From: Paeniglutamicibacter gangotriensis Lz1y
GTDB lineage: Bacteria > Actinomycetota > Actinomycetes > Actinomycetales > Micrococcaceae
Assembly (NCBI RefSeq): GCF_000348945.1
Contig: NZ_AOCK01000009.1
Location: 62,001 to 126,000 of the forward strand
DNA: 64,000 nucleotides
Direction of reading: 5' to 3'
Shown one piece after another: positions 1 to 8,609 of this stretch (position 1 is the first letter of the stretch; the number at the start of each line of letters is the position of its first letter). Under the pieces are notes generated by a model that was not told where the DNA came from, did not search any database, and was given only the letters and a program-made list of their open reading frames with translations. A program made the translations under genes and the position numbers.

Positions 1-485
1 ACGGCGGTGCCTGCCCGGGGTGTGGCGGTGAATTCGAGCTGGACGCGCACCGGTTCCCCTGTTGCCGCAGCAGCGTGCAAGGCCCGGGGGTTGGTGCCTG
101 CACCCGCGAGCAGCAATTGCATGAAAATCAAGGCCGCTGCGGCGCAGCACAGTGCCGGGGCGGCGAAGCTGGGGGTTGCCGCGGATCCGATCCGTCCGTG
201 GCGCGGGCGTAACAGTGCCAGCAGGGCAACGCCTGCCGCCAGCCACAGCCCGATCGCCCACGCTGCCTGTCCGGCGGCATCCAGGCGCACCCCGCCAAGG
301 GCGGCGGCCCACGCACCGGCCATGGCCCAGCCCCCGCGCATGTCGATGGGACCGGGTTCCGGTTCCGCTTCATTCTTCGGACTCCGGGCCAACGATTCAC
401 GCAGTCGTCCAGCGAACCTTAACTGGGCGTGGGCCAGGTTCCGCTTACTTCTTGCGGCACGATCAGCCCACGCGTCGGAGTCCAT
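1..485 (-). CDS. comEC: ComEC/Rec2-like competence channel, N-terminal fragment
   Basis: An uninterrupted minus-strand frame begins at ATG 485 (an in-frame ATG at 500 is also possible) and leaves the window at base 1, giving about 161 residues. It has a charged N-terminus, then hydrophobic segments around residues 55-100 and 115-135, then a segment reading ALHAAAATGEPVRVQLEF. This resembles the start of the DUF4131 soluble domain of ComEC proteins, which form the inner-membrane channel for single-stranded DNA uptake. The conserved competence and metallo-beta-lactamase domains lie outside the window, so the call rests on N-terminal architecture and on comEA being on the same strand at 16308-17102. 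It could instead be another polytopic membrane protein. Confidence 0.6.
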   Translation of the reverse strand, partial: MDSDAWADRAARSKRNLAHAQLRFAGRLRESLARSPKNEAEPEPGPIDMRGGWAMAGAWAAALGGVRLDAAGQAAWAIGLWLAAGVALLALLRPRHGRIGSAATPSFAAPALCCAAAALIFMQLLLAGAGTNPRALHAAAATGEPVRVQLEFTATPRAGTA

Positions 486-720
486 CTTTCCAGTGCACAT
501 GATCCCGGCTGTTGGGCGGCCCGGGGCGTGCCTGGCTGTGGAGAACGGGACTAGAAGTCACCCCTCCCACCCATCCTCGGGCAGCACCCAGCCGGCAGAA
601 GCAATCCGAATTGTTCCAGGATCCCGCCCCGCTCCGATGACTTGGATTTCGGCGTTCCGACCACCCTTACTCCAGAGCCCCACCTGTGCCGCAAGAGCAG
701 ACCCCCTTCGTGCATTGAAT

Positions 721-736
721 TCAGAACACGTTCTGA
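721..736. promoter_or_regulatory. inverted repeat, likely toxin-antitoxin operator
   Basis: The repeat is TCAGAAC-AC-GTTCTGA, two perfect 7-base arms around a 2-base centre, ending 14 bases before the antitoxin ATG at 751. A TTGAAT just upstream (715-720) could be a -35 box. Type II antitoxins usually repress their own operon through such palindromes. The role is inferred from position and symmetry. Confidence 0.55.
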
Positions 737-750
737 GTTAGTCTTGGGTC

Positions 751-1206
751 ATGATCACCCAAGCAAGTTCCCGAACAACCTTTCAGTCATCCGAGCTGAG
801 CCGCGCCTCTGCTGATGTCTTTGCGGCTGCGGCGGATCACCCGGTTCGGGTAACCCGCCGCGACGGCGAGTCCCTGGTGCTGATGTCCGAGAGCGCAGAC
901 CAAGCACGGGCCGCGCTGCTGGAACTAGCAGCACAGCTTGTCGCGGTGTCGACTAGCACGGAGGGCACGCTTGCATCTCGCATGAGCGATCGCTTTCCTT
1001 GGATGCTTGCGCTTAGCCCAGTTGACCAGGATGCCTGCGCGAACGATGTCTTAGCTGCCGCACGCGCATCTTTCGCTACCAACCAACCCCATCTGGCCAT
1101 TGCAGAACTTACGGCCTGGCGTGAAACCGCGACCGCTATCGCAGCTGGCCTGGGCAAGGAGCCTGTGGAGTGGCTTGACGATTCCGAAGCCGTGGAGCGT
1201 CCCTAG
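751..1206 (+). CDS. Phd/YefM-like antitoxin of a type II toxin-antitoxin pair
   Basis: The 151-residue protein opens with a short Phd-like fold: FQSSELSRASADVFAAA, then PVRVTRRDGESLVLMS, the pattern of prevent-host-death antitoxins that bind operator DNA as dimers. A longer C-terminal part (about residues 60-151, with SDRFPWMLALSPVDQ and ASFATNQPHLAIAELTAW) is typical of an actinobacterial subfamily and probably contacts the toxin. The stop is followed three bases later by the toxin start, so the two genes form one transcript. An inverted repeat at 721-736 is the likely autoregulatory operator. It is the first gene of the accessory block next to comEC. Confidence 0.8.
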   Translation: MITQASSRTTFQSSELSRASADVFAAAADHPVRVTRRDGESLVLMSESADQARAALLELAAQLVAVSTSTEGTLASRMSDRFPWMLALSPVDQDACANDVLAAARASFATNQPHLAIAELTAWRETATAIAAGLGKEPVEWLDDSEAVERP

Positions 1207-1209
1207 GGC

Positions 1210-1551
1210 ATGGCGAAAAGCGAAAAGGTCGAGCGGCCGACGAAGAAGAGTGAATACGAAATTCGGTTCTCGTCCGTTCAGGCAAAGCGTGGCTGGATAG
1301 ACCTGAAAGCAACCCTCAGGAATCCTTTGGCAGACGCGTGGGGTTTCCTCACTAAGACCCCTCAGCTCACCACACCCAGCAACTATCGTTTACGGGGTGA
1401 TCTGGGTTTGGTGACGCGTGACGGCTCCGTCCATAAACGGTGGCAGCACAAGCCAACCCTCAAGGGTGACGCACGAATCTGGTTCTACGTCGTGGACCGC
1501 GAGGTCTACCTGGAGCAGGTACATACCAGTCATCCCCACGAGACCAAATAA
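1210..1551 (+). CDS. RelE/ParE-superfamily toxin
   Basis: This 113-residue basic protein starts three bases after the antitoxin stop. It contains SEYEIRFSS near residue 15, a helical stretch QAKRGWIDLKATLRNPLAD, and a basic C-terminal segment (HKRWQHKPTLKGDARIWFYV, then VHTSHPHETK). That layout fits RelE-type ribosome-dependent mRNA endonucleases or related ParE toxins, whose catalytic residues are basic or aromatic and lie near the C-terminus. The gene is intact and the cognate antitoxin is present, so the module may be functional. Whether it cleaves mRNA or poisons gyrase cannot be decided from sequence. Confidence 0.75.
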   Translation: MAKSEKVERPTKKSEYEIRFSSVQAKRGWIDLKATLRNPLADAWGFLTKTPQLTTPSNYRLRGDLGLVTRDGSVHKRWQHKPTLKGDARIWFYVVDREVYLEQVHTSHPHETK

Positions 1552-1575
1552 CCACTCTGCCTAGCCAAACAAGGT

Positions 1576-1602
1576 GCCCCACTCGGATGACCCGAATGGG
1601 GC
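1576..1602 (+). terminator. hairpin after the toxin-antitoxin operon
   Basis: GCCCCACTCGG and CCGAATGGGGC pair over 11 positions with one C-A mismatch around a 5-base loop, followed by TTCTT. It lies 24 bases after the toxin stop, as expected for an intrinsic terminator. Confidence 0.6.
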
Positions 1603-2007
1603 TTCTTGCTGTCCACTGGGACTAACGGTGTGGGCGGCAATGTCGGTAGCTCCGCAATCCTCAAAGCGGGCGCTTCAAGCGTCCCGCTACACGCCCGCGC
1701 CATCGTGCACTACGGAATCGCCGACGGGGTTGCATAGAAACGCTCCAATACGCTGACCGCGGCCCGGACCAAACACCCCCACCGTTTCAACACCGCCATC
1801 GCCCCCCCAGGTACTGGCCCTACCCGGGCCTGCATGGATCAACCAACAGAATGCGCCGAAAAGACAGCAGCCCAACGACTGACTCATTCGCCTTGGTTCC
1901 GCTTGGCTTGAAGAATTCCGAGGGCGTCGTGTGAGGCTGTGGGGTGCATAGGATTCAAATCGATTGGTAGACACCGGATGAGGCCAGGAGAGTGCAGTAT
2001 TTAGTGC
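1603..2007. other. gene-poor gap, no supported gene
   Basis: About 400 bases lie between the toxin terminator and the GH3 gene. The open frames here are short, lack ribosome binding sites and match no family I recognise. The sequence is probably intergenic or degraded accessory DNA. Confidence 0.5.
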
Positions 2008-4245
2008 ATGGACATGATTGCAGGTCGTGGGGCTGCGCGAGCGCAGAAGTGGTGGAGCGGCGGTACGCGCCCTGCGTCAGGGTCAACGATGTCGGCGGAG
2101 GGCGGCTCGTATAACGAGGCAGTCCGGGCAGTCCAGGCGGGCACGCTCGATGCGGACGAGGCAGCAAACCAGCTGATCGACAGGATGAGTGATCGGGAGC
2201 TCCTCGGACTACTTGACGGCGACTCCCCCAGGCGGCTGCTGCCGATCATCCCGCTTTTGCACGGCCGAAGGCCGTTCGTCGCCGGGGCGGTTCCGCGGCT
2301 GGGCATCCCGGGCATCCGGTTCAGCGACGGTACCCGCGGCGTCGTGATCGGGCCTTCCACCGCCTTCCCCGCGGCGATAGCGCGCGCAGCGACCTGGGAT
2401 CCATTGCTGGAGGAGCGCGTGGGCCTTGCGATCGGCTTGGAAACCAGGGCGCGGGGAGCAAACTATTCCGCTTCCATCTGCGTCAATCTGCTTCGCCACC
2501 CCGCGTGGGGCCGGGCGCAGGAGTGTTACGGGGAGGATCCGGTACTCACCGGCAGAATGGGAGCGGCACTGACCCGCGGCGTACGAGTGCACGTGATGGC
2601 GTGCGTCAAACACTTCGCGCTGAACTCGATGGAGAACGAGCGCTTCGAGGTCGACGTCTCGGTCGGCGAGCACGCCCTGCACGAGGTGTACTTGCCTCAC
2701 TTCAGAGCCGTCATCGAGGCCGGCGCCGATTCGGTGATGAGTTCCTACAACAAGGTGCGCGGCGAGTACATGGACGGCAATCGCGCCCTGCTCACCGAGG
2801 TGTTGCGGGACGAATGGGATTTCACGGGATTTGTGACCAGCGACTGGGTCTTCGGTACCCATGACGCGGTGCTCAGCCTTGAAGCGGGACTGGATATCGA
2901 GATGCCGTTGCGGCTGCTGCGCGCCCGCGCTCTGCCTGGAGCGCTACGCAGCGGCGAGGTGGCCCGCGCGACGGTCCAGCGCTCTGCACGTCGCATTCTG
3001 CGCACCAGCGTGCTGCATGCCGCTACCCTAGCGGCGGCCAGGCCCAGCGTAAGCCTCATCGCCTCCCCTGCGCATCGGGCGCTGGCCCACCAGGTCGCCA
3101 CGGAGTCGATCGTGATGCTAAAAAACGACAGCATCGGCGCTGCACCGCTGCTGCCGTTGGCCCCCACCATCGATCACCTCGCGGTGATCGGGCGCCTTGC
3201 TACACGCGCGAATCTCGGCGATAACGGCTCCTCACGCGTGCGTCCCCCCTCCACCGTCTCACCGCTTCAGGGACTCAAAGAAGCGCTGCCCCGGGTGCGG
3301 TTCACAACCGCCTCGGGTCGGAACCTTTCCGCCGCGGCCGCGGCTGCTGCCGCAGCTGACACCGCGATCCTCATCGTCGGGCTCGATGAGCACGATGAAG
3401 GGGAGTCGGTCGTCACCGGCGGCGTCGAGGTGGGCGTGCTCGGCCGGGCGTTCGACGCTGGTCCGCTGCGCCAGACGTTTATCGCTCTGGCACACGTGGT
3501 ATCGCGCTTTGTCCACGGTGGTGATCGCACATCACTGGATTTGCACGCCTCAGACGTTCGCCTGATCCGCGCGGTCACCGCCGCCAACCCCCGGACCATT
3601 GTGGTGTTGATCGGCGGCAGCGCGATCCTGACGGAGGAATGGAAAGAAAGTGTGCCGACGCTCCTGCTGGCGTGGTACGGCGGGATGGAGGGCGGCCGCG
3701 CTCTGGCGAGCGTACTCACCGGCGCCGCGGAGCCCGGCGGACGACTTCCCTTTGTGCTGCCGACGGACGCCGGGCATCTCCCTCCGTTCGACCCTTCGGC
3801 GAAGAGCGCTATCTACGACGAGCATTGGGGTCAACGCAGGCTCGATCGCGAGGGACATACGCCCGCTTTCCCATTCGGGTTCGGTCTGGGCTACACGAGG
3901 ATCGAGCACCAGCTCCTCGAGCACAGGTTCGACGAGAGCGGTGGGCGCGCTGATGTGCGTCTCACGAACACCGGTCAGCGCGCGGGCTCAACCGTCGTGC
4001 AGGTCTACGCCGCGGATATCTCGGTGCAAAGGCCCGTTGCGCAGCTGTTGGGCTTCCAGAAGGTGACGCTGCAAGCCGCTGAGGAGAAAACCGTTCGGGT
4101 GACACTGGATGCCGGGCCCACGCTGCAGCGGGACCCGGCGACGCGGCGCTGGTCCCGGCGCGCGGGTGACTGGGCCCTGCTCGCTGCCCAGCACAGCCCC
4201 GCCAGTTGGGCGGGCGCGGCCCCCTTGCGGCGTGCCGGGAGTTGA
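2008..4245 (+). CDS. glycoside hydrolase family 3 beta-glycosidase
   Basis: The 745-residue protein has the GH3 layout: an N-terminal barrel (about 60-330) with GIPGIRFSDGTRG, a KHF motif and the nucleophile region FVTSDW, placing the catalytic Asp at residue 279; an alpha/beta sandwich domain (about 360-600); and a C-terminal fibronectin-III-like domain (about 650-740). GH3 enzymes release terminal beta-linked sugars from oligosaccharides or glycosides; the exact substrate is unknown. No signal peptide is evident, so it is probably cytoplasmic. The true start is uncertain: ATG 2089 would remove 27 poorly conserved residues, and neither start has a strong ribosome binding site. It converges on the glycosyltransferase at 4307. 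Confidence 0.88.
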   Translation: MDMIAGRGAARAQKWWSGGTRPASGSTMSAEGGSYNEAVRAVQAGTLDADEAANQLIDRMSDRELLGLLDGDSPRRLLPIIPLLHGRRPFVAGAVPRLGIPGIRFSDGTRGVVIGPSTAFPAAIARAATWDPLLEERVGLAIGLETRARGANYSASICVNLLRHPAWGRAQECYGEDPVLTGRMGAALTRGVRVHVMACVKHFALNSMENERFEVDVSVGEHALHEVYLPHFRAVIEAGADSVMSSYNKVRGEYMDGNRALLTEVLRDEWDFTGFVTSDWVFGTHDAVLSLEAGLDIEMPLRLLRARALPGALRSGEVARATVQRSARRILRTSVLHAATLAAARPSVSLIASPAHRALAHQVATESIVMLKNDSIGAAPLLPLAPTIDHLAVIGRLATRANLGDNGSSRVRPPSTVSPLQGLKEALPRVRFTTASGRNLSAAAAAAAAADTAILIVGLDEHDEGESVVTGGVEVGVLGRAFDAGPLRQTFIALAHVVSRFVHGGDRTSLDLHASDVRLIRAVTAANPRTIVVLIGGSAILTEEWKESVPTLLLAWYGGMEGGRALASVLTGAAEPGGRLPFVLPTDAGHLPPFDPSAKSAIYDEHWGQRRLDREGHTPAFPFGFGLGYTRIEHQLLEHRFDESGGRADVRLTNTGQRAGSTVVQVYAADISVQRPVAQLLGFQKVTLQAAEEKTVRVTLDAGPTLQRDPATRRWSRRAGDWALLAAQHSPASWAGAAPLRRAGS

Positions 4246-4306
4246 CCGGGTGAAAAGGCGCCGCGGATCGTCGGTCGGCGTGAGGTCACAATGGGTCGTG
4301 TTCCGC

Positions 4307-5770
4307 TTACTCGGTGAGAGTGCCACATGGTGCCGATGGTCCCTCGATACGCACCTGCAGCTCGTCCTCGCCCCGCAGCATGGCACGGAATAGCCGTCGT
4401 TCCTCCCACTTCAGCGACATGGGCGAGTGCTCGCGGCGCAGGATCAGATCCCCGTTATCGGTCGAATACCGCTTCTGCAGCACCACCAGCTCTTCTGCCC
4501 GCAGCAGGGCGACGGTACTGCCCTCAGTCTTCTCGATGAGGCGTACCAGGGATGAGGGTCCTGTCAGATCGGTGGCAACGACGCGCCGTTCACTCGCGTC
4601 AAGGATCGTCTTCTGCGCCGCACGGGTCACCACCAGGGGGCGGGTCGGCCCGTCCAGCAGGGCGCTGAGCACGTCCACCGCCGCGTCGGGACGGCCGGTT
4701 TTCTGCGCAGCCGCCTGCATGCTCCGCAGGCGGACCGGATCGCGCAGCACCTCATCGATCTTCCAGCCGATGGTGGCGGCAGAGTTGCAACGCACGGCCG
4801 CCCCCTGTTCCATGAGGTAATCACCGTTGCGAATTTCCTGCCCCGGGATAGGGCTCACCAGCACCATGGGCAACCCTGCGGCCATGCACTCCGACGCAGT
4901 TAACCCGCCTGGTTTACCCACGAACAGATCGGCGCGACGCATCAGCTGCCCCATCTGAGTCGTGTATCCGAGCACGTGGTAGCGGTTTGAGGCGGGCGCC
5001 ACCAGCGCCTCGATGCGCCGCCGCAGCGCGTCATCGTGTCCACACACGATCGTGGCCGTGAAGGCGGAGCGCATATGCAGCGTCTGGCGCACCACTGCCT
5101 CGGCGTAGTCGCCGCCTTTCGCGCCTGCGGAGATCAACAGCATCGGGGGTCCGCTGCCGTCGCGCGCGGACGCAGGGTTCGGATCCGCCGCGATAGGGAT
5201 TCCCGTGGCCTTGATGCGGTCGGTGGGTAGGCCGAGTGCCGTCAGCTCCACTCTTCCCTCTTCCCTGGCCACAAAGAGTTGGTGGAAGGCGCTGGTGAGC
5301 CACAGGCCCTGAAAGTCGTAGTCGGTGGTGACGATGGCAGTCTTCGCATCGATCACACCACGCAGGAGCAGGGTCGCCAACAGCTGAGCCGGCAGGAAGT
5401 GCGTACACACGATCGCCGTCGGTCGGAATCGCTTGATCGCTCGGATGACGGGGAGGGCGTTGATCCCTGTCCAGGGGTCGATCGGTCCGCGGCGTCGGAA
5501 CGGCGGGTCACTGGCGTCATATCCCCATTCGATGAGCCATGGCAGGTCCTCGACTAAGGCGAAGTAGCCCTTCGCCAGCACGTCGCGGTAGAGCGCGCTA
5601 CTGACCTGCAGCACGTCCAGCACCTGCACCTCATCAATGTCGGTGCGCGCGGAACACGCTTGCTCTACCGCCGCCGCGGCGCTGTTGTGCCCCGATCCCA
5701 CACCTGCGGAAAGGATCATGACGCGCTCACCTCCGGCGGTGTTGGGTCCATCTGCCAAGGTTTTACGCAT
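4307..5770 (-). CDS. MGDG-synthase/UgtP-type glycosyltransferase (GT28-like)
   Basis: The N-terminal domain has the glycine-rich GVGSGHNSAAAAV segment (about residues 22-35) typical of diacylglycerol glucosyl- and galactosyltransferases. The C-terminal Rossmann domain carries the sugar-nucleotide motif GKPGGLTASECMAAGLP (about 285-305). Such enzymes move a hexose from a UDP-sugar to diacylglycerol at the inner membrane face to make glycolipids or lipoteichoic acid anchors. At 487 residues it is about 100 longer than usual family members; the extra region from about residue 374 is charged, with no membrane segment. It could instead use another lipid or polyprenyl acceptor. The downstream neighbour, a GH3 glycosidase, is convergent. 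Confidence 0.75.
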   Translation of the reverse strand: MRKTLADGPNTAGGERVMILSAGVGSGHNSAAAAVEQACSARTDIDEVQVLDVLQVSSALYRDVLAKGYFALVEDLPWLIEWGYDASDPPFRRRGPIDPWTGINALPVIRAIKRFRPTAIVCTHFLPAQLLATLLLRGVIDAKTAIVTTDYDFQGLWLTSAFHQLFVAREEGRVELTALGLPTDRIKATGIPIAADPNPASARDGSGPPMLLISAGAKGGDYAEAVVRQTLHMRSAFTATIVCGHDDALRRRIEALVAPASNRYHVLGYTTQMGQLMRRADLFVGKPGGLTASECMAAGLPMVLVSPIPGQEIRNGDYLMEQGAAVRCNSAATIGWKIDEVLRDPVRLRSMQAAAQKTGRPDAAVDVLSALLDGPTRPLVVTRAAQKTILDASERRVVATDLTGPSSLVRLIEKTEGSTVALLRAEELVVLQKRYSTDNGDLILRREHSPMSLKWEERRLFRAMLRGEDELQVRIEGPSAPCGTLTE

Positions 5771-6286
5771 GAGGAAAGGTTAGCGTACGGCATCAAAACC
5801 CACGTTTCCTGTTCCTCCTCGCGTGGATCGAGGCGCACCCATTGGTGCTCCGCAAACGGGACTTCATGGTTATGGACGGCATTGACCGGCTGCCTGCAGC
5901 AGGTCCCCCACTATCGGCAGCTGGGCATGGCCGGTGCTATGCTCCGGCACTGCAGCCCTGCCCAAATTCTGCGTCAGCACGCTTCCGTTTCCCATGTTTC
6001 TAGTGCATCAAGGGGGCCTACGACGCACGTAGCTACTCACCTGAGTCGAGGCATGGGGACGGTCGAGAGCACGGCAGTGCTGAGAGAACCGTATGAAGCA
6101 ATTCGGCGGCGCTCCTTGATGCGGCTGACGATGCTTGGGCTATGGTTCCGTTGCCGAGGCGGTGTCGGCAACGGGGATCCAGAGAAATGCCCCAGATTCC
6201 AGCCTGCCGCAGAGTGTGGCCCGGATTCATCCTGGGCTCAAACATGATCTGGAGTTGAAAGGCCCTTTCCCGGAATATGCTGAGCC
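5771..6286. other. gene-poor gap with a short perfect hairpin
   Basis: No supported gene lies in these 516 bases. At 6148-6174 there is a perfect 10-base hairpin, CCGTTGCCGA and TCGGCAACGG around 7 bases, without a T-run on either side. It may be a transcription stop or a remnant. A TTGAAA at about 6254 could serve the DUF1003 gene as a -35 box. Confidence 0.45.
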
Positions 6287-6724
6287 ATGGACAATCAACA
6301 GAAGACATGGCACGACGAACATAAGGCCTCCCTGACCAAGGGCCAACGAGCCGCTGACTACATGCGTAACGGGATGGGTAGTTGGCCGTTTGTGGTGGGC
6401 TTTCTCGTATTCATGATCCTCTGGGCAGCAGCCAATACGTGGATGCTGTCGCAACGTGCGTGGGATCCCTACCCATACATTCTGCTGAACCTCTTCTTGT
6501 CCATGCTCGCTGGCCTGCAGGGCGCCATCTTGTTGATCGCCGCCAAACGTCAGGACGCCATTGCCGCTGCCATGGCGGAACATGACCTGGAAACCGATTT
6601 GGCGGTAAAAGCCGAGATCGAGCGGCTCAGCGCCATCAATGATCAGCAGCTCAAGATCCTCAAGGAGTTATTGGAGCTGGGTACGGCAAGGAGTTCCGAG
6701 GCCCCGGCGCGAGAAGGGATCTGA
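6287..6724 (+). CDS. DUF1003 family membrane protein
   Basis: This 145-residue protein has the DUF1003 core: ADYMRNGMGSWPFVVGFLVF, a first membrane helix (about 33-52), the conserved WDPYPYILLNLFLSM leading into a second helix (about 62-90), then a charged amphipathic C-terminal helix with several Glu and Lys residues. The family is of unknown function and widespread in bacteria. The protein should sit in the cytoplasmic membrane with both termini on the same side. It stands alone on the plus strand, and a possible -10 element (TATGCT) lies immediately before the start, so the transcript may have a very short leader. Confidence 0.85.
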   Translation: MDNQQKTWHDEHKASLTKGQRAADYMRNGMGSWPFVVGFLVFMILWAAANTWMLSQRAWDPYPYILLNLFLSMLAGLQGAILLIAAKRQDAIAAAMAEHDLETDLAVKAEIERLSAINDQQLKILKELLELGTARSSEAPAREGI

Positions 6725-6962
6725 GTCTCTAGAGAACGATGGTGTGCAGCCCAACGGTAGCCCTACAGTCGGCAGATGGGATCGAATCAAGGCCCCGGTC
6801 ACCTACGTGATCGCGGTATCACGGCGATAACCATCCGCCCCGGGCTTCGGGTACCTGACGAGTGCAGCATTTTTGAGGGTGATTGCGAAAACAACCCTGG
6901 CGGTCCTAGGTAGCTACGTCTTCTCAAGAACGGATGTGATGGTGTCAAGTCAAGGCCGACAG

Positions 6963-8609
6963 TTACCGAGGACCTTTGTACTTCTTACGTCGTGAAGTCC
7001 ACGCGAGGTAGGCACCCAAAGATCCGGCCGCGCCAAGACCAGCGCCCAGTAAAGGATTCTGCCAGGTCCGCAGCCGTTCCCGATCGGCCGCCGTCAGTTC
7101 GCCGATTCCTCGAATGAAGGCAGCGGCAATCATGCCGGCCACCAGGCGGTTCCCGATTCGTTCCACTCGCCCTACCAAGGGCTCCAGCTCTTCAGCGCGC
7201 AGGTGAACTTCAACACCGCCATCCATGTTCTCGATCAGTGTGCGTAGCTTCTCGGGCAGAATCATTCCCAACTCGGCGGCTTCCCATCCTGCCTTACCCA
7301 GCCGCTCCGCCAGGTTGCGGGGGCTAAACCTGTCTTGCGCCAGGGCCTTGGCATAGGGACGAAGTATCTCACCGAGATTGAACTCCGGGTTCAAGCGGAC
7401 ACCCATGCCTTCGGTCATCAGGACCATCTTGAGCAGCATCGCCATCTCCCGGGGTAGTTGCAGATGGTGGTTGCGCAGGATGGCCAACATCTGGGTGATG
7501 AGGGGCGCGATCTCGACCTCACGAAGGGCGTGGCCCTCATAAAGCTGGATAAAACGTGCAGCGTCTCGCCGGAGCACATCACTGTCCACGGCCGGTCGTG
7601 TCACGGAGATCGTTCGTAGTGCGGAGCTGACCTTGTCAGGATCGTTGCTGGTGAACGCGAAGAGCAGCGTTCCCAACTGGCCACGAAGTTTTTCATTAAT
7701 TTCCCCGACCATCCCGAAATCAATCAAGGCAATCCTGCCGCCTGGCTGAATGAACAGGTTGCCGGGATGCGGATCGGCGTGGAATAAACCGTCTTCGAAA
7801 ATCATCTTCGCTGCGGCGCGAGCAGCGCGTGCCGCCACCTGGCCCCTATCAATCCCTGCACTGTCCAAAGCAGCGATCTGATCCACTTTGATGCCCCTGA
7901 TCCGTTCCATGGTCAGCACTCGGGACGTGGTTGTCGCCCAGAAGATCGTTGGAACATAAATATCCGGGATCGAAGCAAAGTTCTCCGCAAAGCGCTCGGC
8001 GTTGCGGCCCTCGCGCAGGTAGTCGAGCTCGGCGCGCAGGGTGTCAGCGAATTCCGTGGCGATCCCCGTGACATTGTAGTCAGCGGCGGCTTCCCAGCGC
8101 CGGCTTGCGTGGGCAGCCAGATTTTGCAGAATCTCCAGGTCCTCATCGATGCGGCTGACGATCCCGGGGCGTCGCACCTTCACCACGACCTCCGTGCCAT
8201 CTGTCATCGTCGCGGCATGGGCCTGGCCGATCGAGGCGCTGGCCAAGGGTTTATCGTCAAACGAAGCAAAGAGCTGTTCAGGGGTTGCGCCGAGTTCCTG
8301 GTGGATCAATGAGCGGATCTCGGCAGCGGACACCGGGGGCGCGCCATCTTGAAGCTTGGATAGTTCACTCAGGTAGGCTGCCGGCATAATATCGGACCGG
8401 GTGGAAAGCAGCTGGCCGAGTTTGATGAAGGTTGGGCCTAATTCCTCCAACGCCAGTCGAAGCCGCACAGGCGTGGTGGGCTCCTTCGCGGACAACATTG
8501 CCTGCCCCGGGAGCCAGCGCTCCAGCCCCATGGAGCCGGCCAGAAACCCCAGCCCGTGCCGGGCCAGAATTTCGGCAATCTGGGCAAACCGTTCCAGCTG
8601 GGTGTTCAT
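6963..8609 (-). CDS. UbiB/ABC1/AarF atypical protein kinase-like protein
   Basis: The 548-residue protein shows the UbiB signature series: the KxGQ motif (FIKLGQ, about residue 56), the alanine-rich nucleotide loop ASASIGQAH (about 125), the VVVKVRRP lysine strand (about 142), the catalytic HADPHPGN (about 280) and the metal-binding LIDFGMVG (about 295). A hydrophobic segment near the C-terminus (about 515-535) is the likely membrane anchor. UbiB proteins are atypical kinases or ATPases supporting isoprenoid-quinone metabolism; actinobacteria mainly use menaquinone, so the partner here is unknown. GGAGAAGGAAG precedes the start. A 22-codon frame (8606-8674) overlaps its ATG as ATGA and could couple translation, but this may be chance. 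Confidence 0.88.
   Translation of the reverse strand: MNTQLERFAQIAEILARHGLGFLAGSMGLERWLPGQAMLSAKEPTTPVRLRLALEELGPTFIKLGQLLSTRSDIMPAAYLSELSKLQDGAPPVSAAEIRSLIHQELGATPEQLFASFDDKPLASASIGQAHAATMTDGTEVVVKVRRPGIVSRIDEDLEILQNLAAHASRRWEAAADYNVTGIATEFADTLRAELDYLREGRNAERFAENFASIPDIYVPTIFWATTTSRVLTMERIRGIKVDQIAALDSAGIDRGQVAARAARAAAKMIFEDGLFHADPHPGNLFIQPGGRIALIDFGMVGEINEKLRGQLGTLLFAFTSNDPDKVSSALRTISVTRPAVDSDVLRRDAARFIQLYEGHALREVEIAPLITQMLAILRNHHLQLPREMAMLLKMVLMTEGMGVRLNPEFNLGEILRPYAKALAQDRFSPRNLAERLGKAGWEAAELGMILPEKLRTLIENMDGGVEVHLRAEELEPLVGRVERIGNRLVAGMIAAAFIRGIGELTAADRERLRTWQNPLLGAGLGAAGSLGAYLAWTSRRKKYKGPR

Noticed and set aside
7-741. A 244-codon plus-strand frame at the left edge
   Set aside because: It opposes the ComEC-like frame; composition and lack of domains suggest a shadow.
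1920-2000. Possible tRNA or att-like sequence (GGATTCAAATC)
   Set aside because: The flanking bases do not form a T-arm or acceptor stem, so it is not a tRNA, and no second copy was seen in the window.
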